Assembly: GCF_005405305.1 (NCBI RefSeq)
Contig: NZ_BJDU01000006.1
Span: 146,411-210,410, forward strand
Direction: 5' to 3'
DNA from: Companilactobacillus formosensis
Lineage (GTDB): Bacteria > Bacillota > Bacilli > Lactobacillales > Lactobacillaceae
Length of the DNA: 64,000 nucleotides
The notes below the pieces were generated by a model. That model had not been told where the DNA came from and ran no database searches. It was given only the letters and a program-made list of their open reading frames with translations. This document shows, piece after piece, positions 41,410 to 49,834 of this stretch. The position numbers were made by a program, and so were the translations under genes. Position 1 is the first letter of the stretch, and every line of letters begins with the position of its first letter.

Positions 41410-42147
41410 ATGAGAAATAGAATCTTTTGGGGTTTGTTTTTATTATTGAGTGCCGCTTTATTGATTGCTAGTCAGTTACATTTGATCACATACACATTTA
41501 ATTTTTGGACAATTGTCGCAACGATATTTTTGGTATTCTTTTTAATCAAAAGTTTAGTTTACTTTTCTGTTTCAGGGACAGTTTTTACATTGGCTTTTTT
41601 AGCAATTTTATACGCTAAACCCTTAGGAATTGCGACTTTATCTGCTTGGACAATCTTAGGTGCCGCCTTGCTGATAAGTATTGGATTGTCAGTGATATTG
41701 AATCCATTTTTAGCCAAACATCGTCCTTGGATGCGTTATAAAAGCCAAGTAAAATGGGAAAAAAAGCCATTCGGTAGTTACTATGAATACAGCGATGATA
41801 TGAAAACTGTTGATAGTCCTGATGTAGATGTTTTTGTAAAAATGGGCAATAGTGTAAGATACGTCCGTTCGAATGACTTTCATACTGCAAATGTTCAAGC
41901 CAATTTGGGTAGCGCAAAAGTTTATTTTGATCATGTGGCCGTTAATGATACAGCAACTATCAAAGTAAACGTGTCATTAGGCAATATTGAGTTATTTATT
42001 CCCCGTGACTGGAATGTTGTCAAAGGAATCAATAATAATATGGGAAATATTTCAGAAGCCGGTGTGCAAAATATCTCTTCTGATAGTCCTACCGTTACAA
42101 TAACGGGATTGGTTTCAATGGGAAATTTGAAAATACAGTATATTTAG
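41410..42147 (+). CDS. LiaF-like membrane protein paired with the LytTR regulator
   Basis: A 245-residue protein with four hydrophobic segments in the first 105 residues and a C-terminal beta-rich domain (ANVQANLGSAKVYFDHV, VNVSLGNIELFIP, SMGNLKI). This repeat of short strands around NLGS/LGN/MGN matches the LiaF/VraT toast-rack domain. LiaF proteins sense cell-envelope stress and inhibit their regulator. It forms an operon with the LytTR gene and ends at a terminator. Confidence 0.8.
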   Translation: MRNRIFWGLFLLLSAALLIASQLHLITYTFNFWTIVATIFLVFFLIKSLVYFSVSGTVFTLAFLAILYAKPLGIATLSAWTILGAALLISIGLSVILNPFLAKHRPWMRYKSQVKWEKKPFGSYYEYSDDMKTVDSPDVDVFVKMGNSVRYVRSNDFHTANVQANLGSAKVYFDHVAVNDTATIKVNVSLGNIELFIPRDWNVVKGINNNMGNISEAGVQNISSDSPTVTITGLVSMGNLKIQYI

Positions 42148-42179
42148 AAATAGAGCTGCCATTTGGTAGCTCTATTTTT
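42148..42179 (+). terminator. Terminator of the LytTR/LiaF-like operon
   Basis: AAATAGAGCTGCCA pairs with TGGTAGCTCTATTT across a two-base loop, followed by T residues. Confidence 0.88.
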
Positions 42180-42180
42180 G

Positions 42181-42330
42181 CAAAACCTCAAAATATTAAA
42201 ATAGGATAGGGAAAACAGAGTTCTATTTCTTCAAAACGGCAAAATATTAAAATAGGACAGGGAAAATGGAGTTCTATTTTCGCAAAACGGCGAAATATTA
42301 AAATAGGATAATGAATAATATTGGTTGCGT
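42181..42330. repeat. 51-bp tandem repeats, nearly three copies, each with a hairpin
   Basis: Units begin at 42181, 42232 and 42283, exactly 51 bp apart; the third fades after about 30 bp. Each starts CAAAAC, contains AATATTAAAATAGGA and ends in TTCTATTT, so AATAGGA can pair with TTCTATT inside a unit. The last copy pairs with TCCTATT at about 42330. They lie between a terminator and the zinc-ribbon gene. Confidence 0.85.
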
Positions 42331-42381
42331 CCTATTGGATATTTACTTAAAATTTAAAACAAGAATTCGGAGGGGATAAAA

Positions 42382-42831
42382 ATGGGTGAAATTCACGATT
42401 TGCACTGCACTAAATGTGGCTATGGGATTAAGGCCAATACAGGAATAGGTATGTTGTACTCTCCAGAAAATATTTTTAAAGATAAGCAATTCTTGTTGGA
42501 TTTAGTTGATAATACAAAGATTGTTGATCAGACAATGGATTTATTAACAAAAGGCTATGAAATAAATGAAGATTACGGTCATGCAATTTACGCTTGTCCT
42601 AATGATTTTTACTTATTTGATAAATTTTACTTTCAATTAAATGGATCCGATGAATTTGAACCACAATATCCTTGTCCATATTGTCAGACTACTTTAAAAC
42701 GCCTAACTTTTGCTAAAGGAAGTCCTGGAGCAACCAGATTAAAATTTGTTAAAGAGCCAGAGAAGTATTGGCATTGCCCCAAATGTGGTAATGATGAGTT
42801 GAACGAGATAGCTTTTGGAAATTGGGATTAG
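42382..42831 (+). CDS. Zinc-ribbon protein of unknown function
   Basis: A 149-residue soluble protein with three CxxC pairs: HCTKCGYG near the N-terminus, CPYCQT near residue 97 and HCPKCGND near the C-terminus. These are probably zinc knuckles. I do not recognise the family. It is 10 bp upstream of the FGase-like gene and probably co-transcribed. The start is ATG 42382 behind GGAGGGG. Confidence 0.7.
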   Translation: MGEIHDLHCTKCGYGIKANTGIGMLYSPENIFKDKQFLLDLVDNTKIVDQTMDLLTKGYEINEDYGHAIYACPNDFYLFDKFYFQLNGSDEFEPQYPCPYCQTTLKRLTFAKGSPGATRLKFVKEPEKYWHCPKCGNDELNEIAFGNWD

Positions 42832-42841
42832 AGGAGAAGAT

Positions 42842-43639
42842 ATGAAAAATTTTACTGTCCATAATGGAGAGACTGATGAATTGCCAATTATCATTGATTT
42901 ACCACACAGCGGAACTTTTATTCCCGAAGATATCAAATCAAAAATGATGCCAGGTTTAATTTGTCCTAATGTCGACTGGTTTCTGCCAGAGCTTTATGAT
43001 TTTTTGCCACAGAGTGGATTCACTGTACTTCAGAATAATCTTCATCGTTACATTGCTGATCCTAATCGTGATTTGTCGATGACTGATGTAAATGGTGATT
43101 ATCGTTACGAAATAGTTTATAGTCAGACGACTTTTGGAAAGCCAATTTATCAAACTAAGTTGACTGATGAAGGGATTGAACAACGAATTAATCAATTTTA
43201 TCGGCCATATCACGCTAAGTTGCAGGAACTTATTGATCATAAATTAGAAAAATTCGACAAAGTTTATTTATTCGATTTGCATAGTTTTGCTGAATATCCA
43301 CATGAAGATGTAAAAACTGAAGATGTCGTTTTGGGTAATCATTTTGATGCTACTTCGAGCACAGATTTAAGAGAATTTTTAACCAAACAACTCAATCAAA
43401 AAGGTTACACCGTTTCAAATAATCATCCTTTTTCTGGAGGTTTCATTACGCCGCATTATGGGGATAACAAGCGAGTCGAGTCGATTCAAATTGAGTTAGC
43501 TTATCATATGTATATCGAAAACCGATATTTTGGTGAGGAAGAATTATCCGGAATAGATGTAGGAACTTTTACCACGGCTAAAAACAGTTTGCAGAGTATA
43601 TTTATGGAAATTTTGAATTATATTTTGTCAGGAAAATAA
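42842..43639 (+). CDS. N-formylglutamate amidohydrolase-like protein
   Basis: A 265-residue protein of the FGase family. IIIDLPHSGTFIP carries the first metal-binding histidine; NLHRYIADPNRDLS, LFDLHSFAEYP and FSGGFITPHYG are the remaining family motifs. The family includes HutG-type deformylases of histidine degradation, but no hut genes are present, so the substrate is open. ATG 42842 is chosen because GAGGAG precedes it. It overlaps nothing and ends at a strong terminator. Confidence 0.8.
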   Translation: MKNFTVHNGETDELPIIIDLPHSGTFIPEDIKSKMMPGLICPNVDWFLPELYDFLPQSGFTVLQNNLHRYIADPNRDLSMTDVNGDYRYEIVYSQTTFGKPIYQTKLTDEGIEQRINQFYRPYHAKLQELIDHKLEKFDKVYLFDLHSFAEYPHEDVKTEDVVLGNHFDATSSTDLREFLTKQLNQKGYTVSNNHPFSGGFITPHYGDNKRVESIQIELAYHMYIENRYFGEEELSGIDVGTFTTAKNSLQSIFMEILNYILSGK

Positions 43640-43684
43640 ACAGTATCTATTTAGAAATATCACGCTAAATAGATACTGTTTTTT
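43638..43684. terminator. Terminator after the FGase-like gene
   Basis: A perfect 16-bp stem, AAACAGTATCTATTTA with its complement at 43666-43681, is followed by TTTT. Confidence 0.93.
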
Positions 43685-43703
43685 AATTTCCCAATTTATC
43701 TAG

Positions 43704-43755
43704 TTGACAAATGTAAACTCGAAGATTAATATAATAACCGTAGATTACAAATGTA
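43704..43755 (+). promoter_or_regulatory. Copper-responsive promoter with two CopY boxes
   Basis: TTGACA (43704-43709) and TAATAT (43727-43732) are 17 bp apart. TACAAATGTA (43746-43755) matches the CopY operator TACANNTGTA exactly, and GACAAATGTA (43706-43715) matches it except for the first base and overlaps the -35 box. Both are followed by AAAC. No copY gene is in the window. Confidence 0.8.
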
Positions 43756-43778
43756 AACGAGTAAGAGGGAAAAGGATA

Positions 43779-44150
43779 ATGATAAAGATATTAGTTTTGA
43801 TCGTAGGTTTAGCAATTATTGGCTTCATTCTTTGGTGGTTCTTCGGCAATCACGAAGTTGCCAGCCAGACAGCGGATGTCGCCGATAACAAGCAGAGTGT
43901 TGATGTAGAGGTTAGTGGTGGTTATTCACCAGAAGTCATCACTTTGAAGAAGGGTGTTCCAGCAACGTTGAATTTCACCAGAAAAGATGCCTCCAGTTGT
44001 TTGGATCGAGTAGTCTTTTCCGATTTCGGAATTAATCAAGAACTACCACAAAATCAAAAAGAAGCTATCAACATCGATACTTCTAAACCCGGCGAATTCC
44101 AATGGGCTTGCGGTATGGATATGTTCCACGGCAAATTAATTATTAAATAG
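43779..44150 (+). CDS. Membrane-anchored cupredoxin-like copper protein
   Basis: A 123-residue protein with one N-terminal transmembrane helix (about residues 3-21) and an outward cupredoxin-like domain. GGYSPEVITLKKGVPATLNF opens the fold; candidate copper ligands are C79 in SSCLDR and the cysteine and methionines of ACGMDMFHG. ATG 43779 is chosen because AGAGGGAAAAGGA precedes it. It lies directly behind the CopY-box promoter and ahead of a soluble paralogue and a copper ATPase, so it probably binds or hands over Cu(I). Confidence 0.82.
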   Translation: MIKILVLIVGLAIIGFILWWFFGNHEVASQTADVADNKQSVDVEVSGGYSPEVITLKKGVPATLNFTRKDASSCLDRVVFSDFGINQELPQNQKEAINIDTSKPGEFQWACGMDMFHGKLIIK

Positions 44151-44170
44151 TAAATAAGGAGATAACAATT

Positions 44171-44443
44171 ATGGCTGAGAAGGTACAAAAAGTTAACGTT
44201 ACAGTAGCAGGTGGTTATTCACCAGAAGTAGTCAATTTGAAGAAAGGTGTTCCCGCTGAAATTTCATTTACGAGAACGAATGCTCAAGGATGTTTGGATG
44301 TCGTTCACTCTAAAGATTTAAATTTCGAAAAGCAACTACCACTAAATGAAACCCAAACCGTTACAGTCGATACTGATAAGAGTGGTGAATATACATTTAG
44401 TTGCGGTATGGATATGTTCAAAGGAAAGGTCGTGATTTCATAA
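44171..44443 (+). CDS. Soluble cupredoxin-like copper-binding protein
   Basis: A 90-residue paralogue of the preceding domain without helix or signal peptide, so it should be cytosolic. The same motifs appear: GGYSPEVVNLKKGVPAE, a cysteine in QGCLDVVHS, and CGMDMFKG. It probably works as a Cu(I) carrier or detached metal-binding domain for the ATPase, whose start codon overlaps its stop codon by one base. Confidence 0.8.
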   Translation: MAEKVQKVNVTVAGGYSPEVVNLKKGVPAEISFTRTNAQGCLDVVHSKDLNFEKQLPLNETQTVTVDTDKSGEYTFSCGMDMFKGKVVIS

Positions 44444-46368
44444 TGACAATTACTAAGAGATTTTGGATTGCATTGGTATTTTCAATTCCAATGTTGATCG
44501 GGATGATTTTGATGCCTTTTGGAATCATGGTTCCCGGCAGTGAATGGATTCAATTTGTTCTAACAACTATCGTTATGGCAGTTGCTGCTAGACCTTTCCT
44601 CCAAAGTGCTTGGGCTTCATTTAAAAAGCACCATTCAAACATGGATACTTTGGTAGCAATTGGTACAGCAGTAGCTTATATTTACAGTATTTATGCTATG
44701 TTTACTGGCCAAGCAGTCTTCTTTGAAAGTGCCGCTTTTGTAATAACTTTCGTCTTGTTGGGTCAAGTATTTGAAGAAAGAATGCGTAACAATGCCTCAA
44801 ATGCCATTGAAAAATTAGTCGACTTGCAAGCTAAAGAAGCTGAAGTCATGCGTGATGGCAAATTAGTTAAAATTCCTTTGGACCAAGTAGTTGAAGGTGA
44901 TTTGATCAGAGTTAAACCCGGTCAAAAAATTGCCGTTGATGGTGTGATTACTGAAGGTAGTTCAACAGTTGACGAATCAATGGTTACCGGTGAAAGTATG
45001 CCTGTTACTAAGAAAACTGGTGACAAGGTTATCGGTTCAACTATCAATAGCAACGGAACTTTCATGTTCAAAGCTGAAAAAGTTGGTAGCGATACGATGC
45101 TTTCGCAAATCGTTGAATTAGTTAAAAAAGCCCAAAATAGTCACGCTCCAATTCAAAATTTAACCGATAAAGTTTCAGAGATTTTCGTACCAGCAGTTTT
45201 GATTTTATCTATTTTAACGTTCTTAGTTTGGTATGTTTTCTTAGGAGCTACAATTGCTAAAGCTTTGATCTTTGCAGTTTCTGTAGTTGTAATTGCCTGT
45301 CCTTGTGCCCTAGGTTTAGCCACACCAACAGCCTTGATGGTCGGAACTGGTCGTGGTGCCAAAATGGGTATTTTGATCAAGAATGGTGAAGTTCTTGAAG
45401 AAGTCAACGATGTAAAGACTGTCGTTATGGATAAAACTGGTACTATCACAAATGGTAAACCAGAAGTTACTGATATCGTTGGTGACGAAAAGCAAGTTTT
45501 GTCAATCGCCGCAAGTTTGGAAGAGTCTTCTGAACATCCTCTAGCTACAGCCATTATGGACAAAGCTAAAATTGAAAAAATTTCACCTAATACTGCCACT
45601 GATTTTTCAGCCGTAGAAGGTAAGGGTGTTACAGCCTTGGTTGATAATCAAAAAGCTTTTGTTGGTAACGATAAAATGTTATCCGATGTAAAGATTGATT
45701 CAGAATTACAAAACAAAATGGTTCAACTTCAAAATGAAGCTAAAACAGTTGTTTTCGTTGGAGTTGATAATAAGATTATTGGTTTAATTGCCATTCAAGA
45801 TGCTCCAAAAGCTACTTCTAAAGAAGCTATTGCTACTTTGAAAGCTCGTGGATTGAGAACTGTCATGTTGACTGGTGATAATCAAAGAGTTGCCGAAGCA
45901 ATTGCCAAAGAAGTGGGAATCGACGAAGTTATCGCTGATGTTTTACCAGGTGACAAAGCTGATCACGTTCAAGCATTGCAAAAAGATGGTAAAGTTGCCT
46001 TCGTTGGTGATGGAATCAATGATGCTCCAGCTTTGACAATGGCTGATGTCGGAATTGCCATGGGTTCAGGTACAGATATTGCTATCGAATCCGGTGGTAT
46101 CGTCTTGATGAAAAATGACTTACGTGACGTTGCTAAAGCTCTAGAATTGAGTCGTAAGACTTTCAATCGTATCAAGTTGAATCTCTTCTGGGCTTTCATT
46201 TACAACGTCTTAGGAATTCCAGTTGCTGCAGGCTTGTTCTTTGCAGTTGGCTTGAGTTTGAGCCCTGAATTAGCAGGTTTGGCAATGGCCTTCAGTTCAT
46301 TGTCAGTTGTAACTAGTTCTGTATTATTGAATAAGAGTAAAATTGAACCTAAAGTTGCATTGAATTAA
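44443..46368 (+). CDS. Copper-translocating P1B-type ATPase without N-terminal HMA domain
   Basis: A 641-residue P1B ATPase. Membrane motif CPC is C286-P-C288; the phosphorylated aspartate is D330 in DKTGT; the TGES loop is in MVTGESMPV and the hinge is GDGINDAPAL. The HP dipeptide typical of P1B pumps is present (SSEHPLATAI). The chain starts almost at the first helix, so the usual N-terminal metal-binding domains are missing; the two cupredoxin-like proteins upstream may replace them. The shared CopY promoter supports copper export. Confidence 0.9.
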   Translation: MTITKRFWIALVFSIPMLIGMILMPFGIMVPGSEWIQFVLTTIVMAVAARPFLQSAWASFKKHHSNMDTLVAIGTAVAYIYSIYAMFTGQAVFFESAAFVITFVLLGQVFEERMRNNASNAIEKLVDLQAKEAEVMRDGKLVKIPLDQVVEGDLIRVKPGQKIAVDGVITEGSSTVDESMVTGESMPVTKKTGDKVIGSTINSNGTFMFKAEKVGSDTMLSQIVELVKKAQNSHAPIQNLTDKVSEIFVPAVLILSILTFLVWYVFLGATIAKALIFAVSVVVIACPCALGLATPTALMVGTGRGAKMGILIKNGEVLEEVNDVKTVVMDKTGTITNGKPEVTDIVGDEKQVLSIAASLEESSEHPLATAIMDKAKIEKISPNTATDFSAVEGKGVTALVDNQKAFVGNDKMLSDVKIDSELQNKMVQLQNEAKTVVFVGVDNKIIGLIAIQDAPKATSKEAIATLKARGLRTVMLTGDNQRVAEAIAKEVGIDEVIADVLPGDKADHVQALQKDGKVAFVGDGINDAPALTMADVGIAMGSGTDIAIESGGIVLMKNDLRDVAKALELSRKTFNRIKLNLFWAFIYNVLGIPVAAGLFFAVGLSLSPELAGLAMAFSSLSVVTSSVLLNKSKIEPKVALN

Positions 46369-46412
46369 AAAACTTCAACAATGTTTATTACAAACGTTGT
46401 TGAAGTTTTTTT
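46367..46412. terminator. Terminator after the copper operon
   Basis: AAAACTTCAACAATGTTT pairs with AAACGTTGTTGAAGTTTT (one mismatched or wobble pair), with a T run. It also serves the convergent gtrA gene. Confidence 0.9.
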
Positions 46413-46414
46413 GT

Positions 46415-46915
46415 TTAATGTCTGTTTTTAAAAATAAAGAACTTAGATAGAACGTAATTTCCAACGATGGCTAAAAATTGTCCGACTAGTTTAGAACCAG
46501 TTCCGTTAGCACTAAGGACGGAAATACCAATCCAAAGCGTAGCTGTTTCAATTAGGAAAGTTAAAATTCTGGTTGCGTAAAAAGCCAGCATTTCTTGGAA
46601 AGCCGAGTTGGATTTGTGACGGAAGACGATAACACGGTCAACCCAAAATCCGACTTGTACCCCTAAGAACCAAGCGATAATGTTAGCAACTTGATAGTTC
46701 ATATGGATAGTGTGGTACAAAATATAGAAGGTTCCGAAATTGACGATAACTGAAAGTAATCCCCACAATAAGTATCTAACTAGTTGCTTACTGTTACTTT
46801 CTAATGGTTCAGCTTCAGTTGAGAAGACTGTACCAGCATCATTAATACCCTCTTCGACATCATCAATAATTTTTTTTGTTGGAGTTTCTTGATCCAATTT
46901 AGTTTTCTTATTCAT
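46415..46915 (-). CDS. GtrA-family membrane protein
   Basis: A 166-residue protein with a charged N-terminal tail of about 45 residues and four transmembrane helices (LVRYLLWGLLSVIVNFGTFY; VANIIAWFLGVQVGFWVDR; and two more). The ending GNYVLSKFFIFKNR is typical. GtrA-type proteins help flip lipid-linked sugars during cell-surface polysaccharide or teichoic acid glycosylation. No glycosyltransferase partner is adjacent. The long acidic tail is unusual. Confidence 0.83.
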   Translation of the reverse strand: MNKKTKLDQETPTKKIIDDVEEGINDAGTVFSTEAEPLESNSKQLVRYLLWGLLSVIVNFGTFYILYHTIHMNYQVANIIAWFLGVQVGFWVDRVIVFRHKSNSAFQEMLAFYATRILTFLIETATLWIGISVLSANGTGSKLVGQFLAIVGNYVLSKFFIFKNRH

Positions 46916-47159
46916 AAATATCTTTTCTCCCAGATTGGGTCTTTTCTAAGTTTTAGTAGATGCAGTATTCCGGATTAGATAGTTGTTCTATTTTTTACTT
47001 CTAATTATTTGAAATAAATAAAACGAAACATCATTTAGTCGGTAGTGACAGCAATTTACCACTAATTAACCTAACTTAAGAAAGAACCCAAATTTTACAT
47101 ATACCTATATATTAAACCTTTTTCCAGTAGCTTAGACAATTTTGGTGACTATTGAACTT

Positions 47160-48560
47160 TTAATTATCATTTACAACTCGACGTTTTTTTAAATATTCTT
47201 TACCATAATAAACGCCATAACAGAGAATTAAGAAAGGAATCATGTAGAAGAGGGCTGATCTTTGATTGGGGTCAAAGACGATCAAGACGCAAGATAACAG
47301 ACTCATGATAAAAGCGGCCCAAGGAACGACTGGATACCAAGGGGTCTTGAATTTCAATTCGCTTAGCTTATGACCATCTTTGAGAAATTGTTTGCGAAAG
47401 TTGATTTCAGATAAGGCGATTGCCATCCAAACGATAACTACTGCTAGACCGGAAATTGAAACGAGGACTAAATAAACTGTTGAAGCAGCGACAACACTGG
47501 AAACCAAAGCCAAAATTCCACCGAGCATACTCAAACAGAGGGCTAGCATAGGAACATTACGAGAATTGGTTTTGGCATATTTAATAGGAATCATCCCCTC
47601 ATGAGCTAGTGACCAGAGCATTCTCGTTGAAGCGTACAATCCTGAATTAGCAGCAGACAAAATTGCCGTTAAAACAACGAAATTCATCAAATCTCCGGCG
47701 AATGGCAAGCCGATACTATTGAAGACTAGGACAAATGGACTTTGACTGACACCAGCCTTTTGCCAAGGAATCAACGCTGACATGACAACGATACTACCGA
47801 TGAAAAAGATTACTAAACGCAATAAGGTAGTGTGAATGGCTCTAGGAATATTTTTACCAGGATCTTTAGTTTCACCAGCAGTTACACCAATTAATTCTGT
47901 CCCTGAGAAAGCGAAATTAACAGTTAACATGGTTGTGAAAACAGCTTTAAAGCCTCGGGGGAACAGTCCATCTTTGACTAGATTCGTGAATAGTGGGGCA
48001 TGAGTTGTCCCTTTGATAGGAATAATTCCAAAAATAGCCAAGAATCCAACAACAATGAATAAAACAATGGCGATAACTTTAATACTAGAGAACCAAAATT
48101 CTGTCTCGGCAAAAAATTTGACTGATAAAGCATTAGAAATAAAAATCACTGCCATAAATAAAGCACTCCACAGCCAAGTAGGAGACCCAGGGAACCACTG
48201 TTGCATAATTAATCCAGCCGCTGTGAATTCAGATCCCAAAGCGACAGTCCAAGTTAACCAATACAAAATTGCGACTGTAAAACCAGTTCCAGGTCCGATA
48301 TATTTATCAGCGTAGACGTGAAAAGAACCAGTTTCTGGCATGGCAACTGATAATTCACCTAAACAGAGCATGACTAAATAGACGACGATAGCACCTATTC
48401 CGTAAGCCAAAATCGTCCCAATTGGACCTGCTTCGTGAATCGTATAACCGGAGCTCAAAAATAATCCAGTTCCAATGACACCGCCAAGAGAAATCATAAA
48501 CAGGTGACGTGACTCCATGTTTCTTTTTAGTTTAATATGGGTATTTTCTTCATTTTCCAA
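47160..48560 (-). CDS. mmuP: Amino acid permease, probably S-methylmethionine
   Basis: A 466-residue APC-family permease with twelve hydrophobic segments. [20 protein letters not shown] is the helix 1 signature and [16 protein letters not shown] the helix 6 signature. It begins at TTG 48560 behind AAGGTGATT. It is divergent from the homocysteine S-methyltransferase gene, the same pairing as mmuP-mmuM in other bacteria, which is the main reason for assigning S-methylmethionine. By sequence alone a general amino acid permease is possible. Confidence 0.85.
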   Translation of the reverse strand: MENEENTHIKLKRNMESRHLFMISLGGVIGTGLFLSSGYTIHEAGPIGTILAYGIGAIVVYLVMLCLGELSVAMPETGSFHVYADKYIGPGTGFTVAILYWLTWTVALGSEFTAAGLIMQQWFPGSPTWLWSALFMAVIFISNALSVKFFAETEFWFSSIKVIAIVLFIVVGFLAIFGIIPIKGTTHAPLFTNLVKDGLFPRGFKAVFTTMLTVNFAFSGTELIGVTAGETKDPGKNIPRAIHTTLLRLVIFFIGSIVVMSALIPWQKAGVSQSPFVLVFNSIGLPFAGDLMNFVVLTAILSAANSGLYASTRMLWSLAHEGMIPIKYAKTNSRNVPMLALCLSMLGGILALVSSVVAASTVYLVLVSISGLAVVIVWMAIALSEINFRKQFLKDGHKLSELKFKTPWYPVVPWAAFIMSLLSCVLIVFDPNQRSALFYMIPFLILCYGVYYGKEYLKKRRVVNDN

Positions 48561-48674
48561 GAGTAATCACCTTGTATAATAGTTTAAATTAGAATAAAAT
48601 TAAAAAAGTTTAATTTTTATAATAGACTAGATTATTTTCAATATCAAGTTGACAAAAGCCATGGAGGAATGAAC

Positions 48675-49619
48675 ATGAGTGATTTAATTACCAAAAATTT
48701 AAAAAACAGAACTGGATTAGTCGTTGATGGGGCCATGGCAACCGAATTAGAGAAACGTGGTGTCAAAACGGATAGCGATTTGTGGTCAGCTACAGCAATG
48801 ATTGAAAAACCAGAAGCCATTACTGCTGTTCACAAGAGCTATTTTGAAAAAGGTGCTGACTTTGCGACAACTAATACTTATCAAGCAAATGTTGGCAAAT
48901 TTATGGAATTAGGTTTGAGCGAAAAAGATAGTAAAAATTTAATTATTCAAGCAGTTAATTTGGCCAAAAAAGCTAGAGAACAATACTTTAATTCATTGAC
49001 TAAAGAAGAACGTGCCCCAAAAGTATATCCCTTAATAGCCGGTAGTGTCGGACCTTATGGAGCTTACTTAGCTGATGGAAGTGAATATACTGGTGACTAC
49101 AATTTGACGAAAGAAGAATATCAAGAATTTCATTTACAACGAATGGAATTGTTAGACCAAGCTGGGATAGACTTATTTGCTTTTGAGACCCAACCTAACT
49201 TTGATGAAACAGTAGCTTTAGTTGATTTATTGCAAAATAAGTTTAAAGATCAACAAGCTTGGTTAAGTTTTAGTATTCGAGATAGTGAAACTCTTTGTGA
49301 CGGAACTTCTTTATATGAAGCAGTGAAATATTTTGAAGACGTTGACCAAATCTCCGCGATTGGAGTTAATTGTACAAATTTGGAAAATATACAAGATGTT
49401 GTGCGTAATATTAATCAAGTAACGGATAAACCAATTATTGTATATCCTAATAATGGTGATATTTATGACCCGGATACAAAAACTTGGCAAAAGAATCCTC
49501 AAGCTGACACCTTCACTGACCTTGTGCCAGAGTGGATTGAAGCTGGAGCAAAATTGATTGGCGGTTGTTGTCGTACCACTCCTGAAGACATCAAACAAAT
49601 CGCTGATTTTTTAGCATGA
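48675..49619 (+). CDS. mmuM: Homocysteine S-methyltransferase
   Basis: A 314-residue zinc-dependent methyltransferase that uses S-methylmethionine (or SAM) to convert homocysteine to methionine. LVVDGAMATELEKRG opens the barrel; zinc cysteines are in GVNCTN and in GGCCRTTP near the C-terminus. I place the start at ATG 48675 because GGAGG lies seven bases before it; the ATG at 48669 is one base from the site. It is divergent from the permease, giving a salvage pair. No S-box or T-box leader fits in the 100-bp gap. Confidence 0.92.
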   Translation: MSDLITKNLKNRTGLVVDGAMATELEKRGVKTDSDLWSATAMIEKPEAITAVHKSYFEKGADFATTNTYQANVGKFMELGLSEKDSKNLIIQAVNLAKKAREQYFNSLTKEERAPKVYPLIAGSVGPYGAYLADGSEYTGDYNLTKEEYQEFHLQRMELLDQAGIDLFAFETQPNFDETVALVDLLQNKFKDQQAWLSFSIRDSETLCDGTSLYEAVKYFEDVDQISAIGVNCTNLENIQDVVRNINQVTDKPIIVYPNNGDIYDPDTKTWQKNPQADTFTDLVPEWIEAGAKLIGGCCRTTPEDIKQIADFLA

Positions 49620-49667
49620 TTTTTTTGAATACCATATATAGTGATGGTTACTCATAAAAACACAAGA

Positions 49668-49683
49668 TGTTCCATGTGAAACA
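49668..49683. promoter_or_regulatory. parS-like centromere site
   Basis: TGTTCCATGTGAAACA differs from the bacterial parS consensus TGTTNCACGTGAAACA at a single base (C to T in the centre). It lies in a non-coding gap. ParB sites cluster around the origin, which fits the wal-rlmH genes nearby. Confidence 0.65.
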
Positions 49684-49710
49684 TTTTTGTGCCAATTAAA
49701 GATAAAATTG

Positions 49711-49763
49711 AAAAAAGATTCATCTCAATTTGTTTGCTAAACAAAAAGGGATGAATCTTTTTT
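49711..49763 (+). terminator. Terminator after mmuM
   Basis: AAAAAAGATTCATCTC pairs with GGGATGAATCTTTTTT (one G-T pair), ending in a T run. Confidence 0.87.
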
Positions 49764-49834
49764 GTCATACTTATTAAAGGGCTTTTCACATCAATTATGC
49801 TATATTTATTTGGAAAAATAGATAGGGGAAAATC

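Noticed and set aside
42181..42330. CRISPR array
   Set aside because: The units are near-identical over the full 51 bp, with no short repeat alternating with unique spacers, and no cas genes are present.
45153..45599. 148-codon antisense reading frame inside the copper ATPase gene
   Set aside because: It is a shadow of a strongly conserved plus-strand gene and has no ribosome binding site or recognisable domain.
48561..48668. SAM riboswitch or T-box upstream of mmuM or mmuP
   Set aside because: The divergent gap is only about 110 bp, with one small AT hairpin and no conserved S-box or T-box elements.
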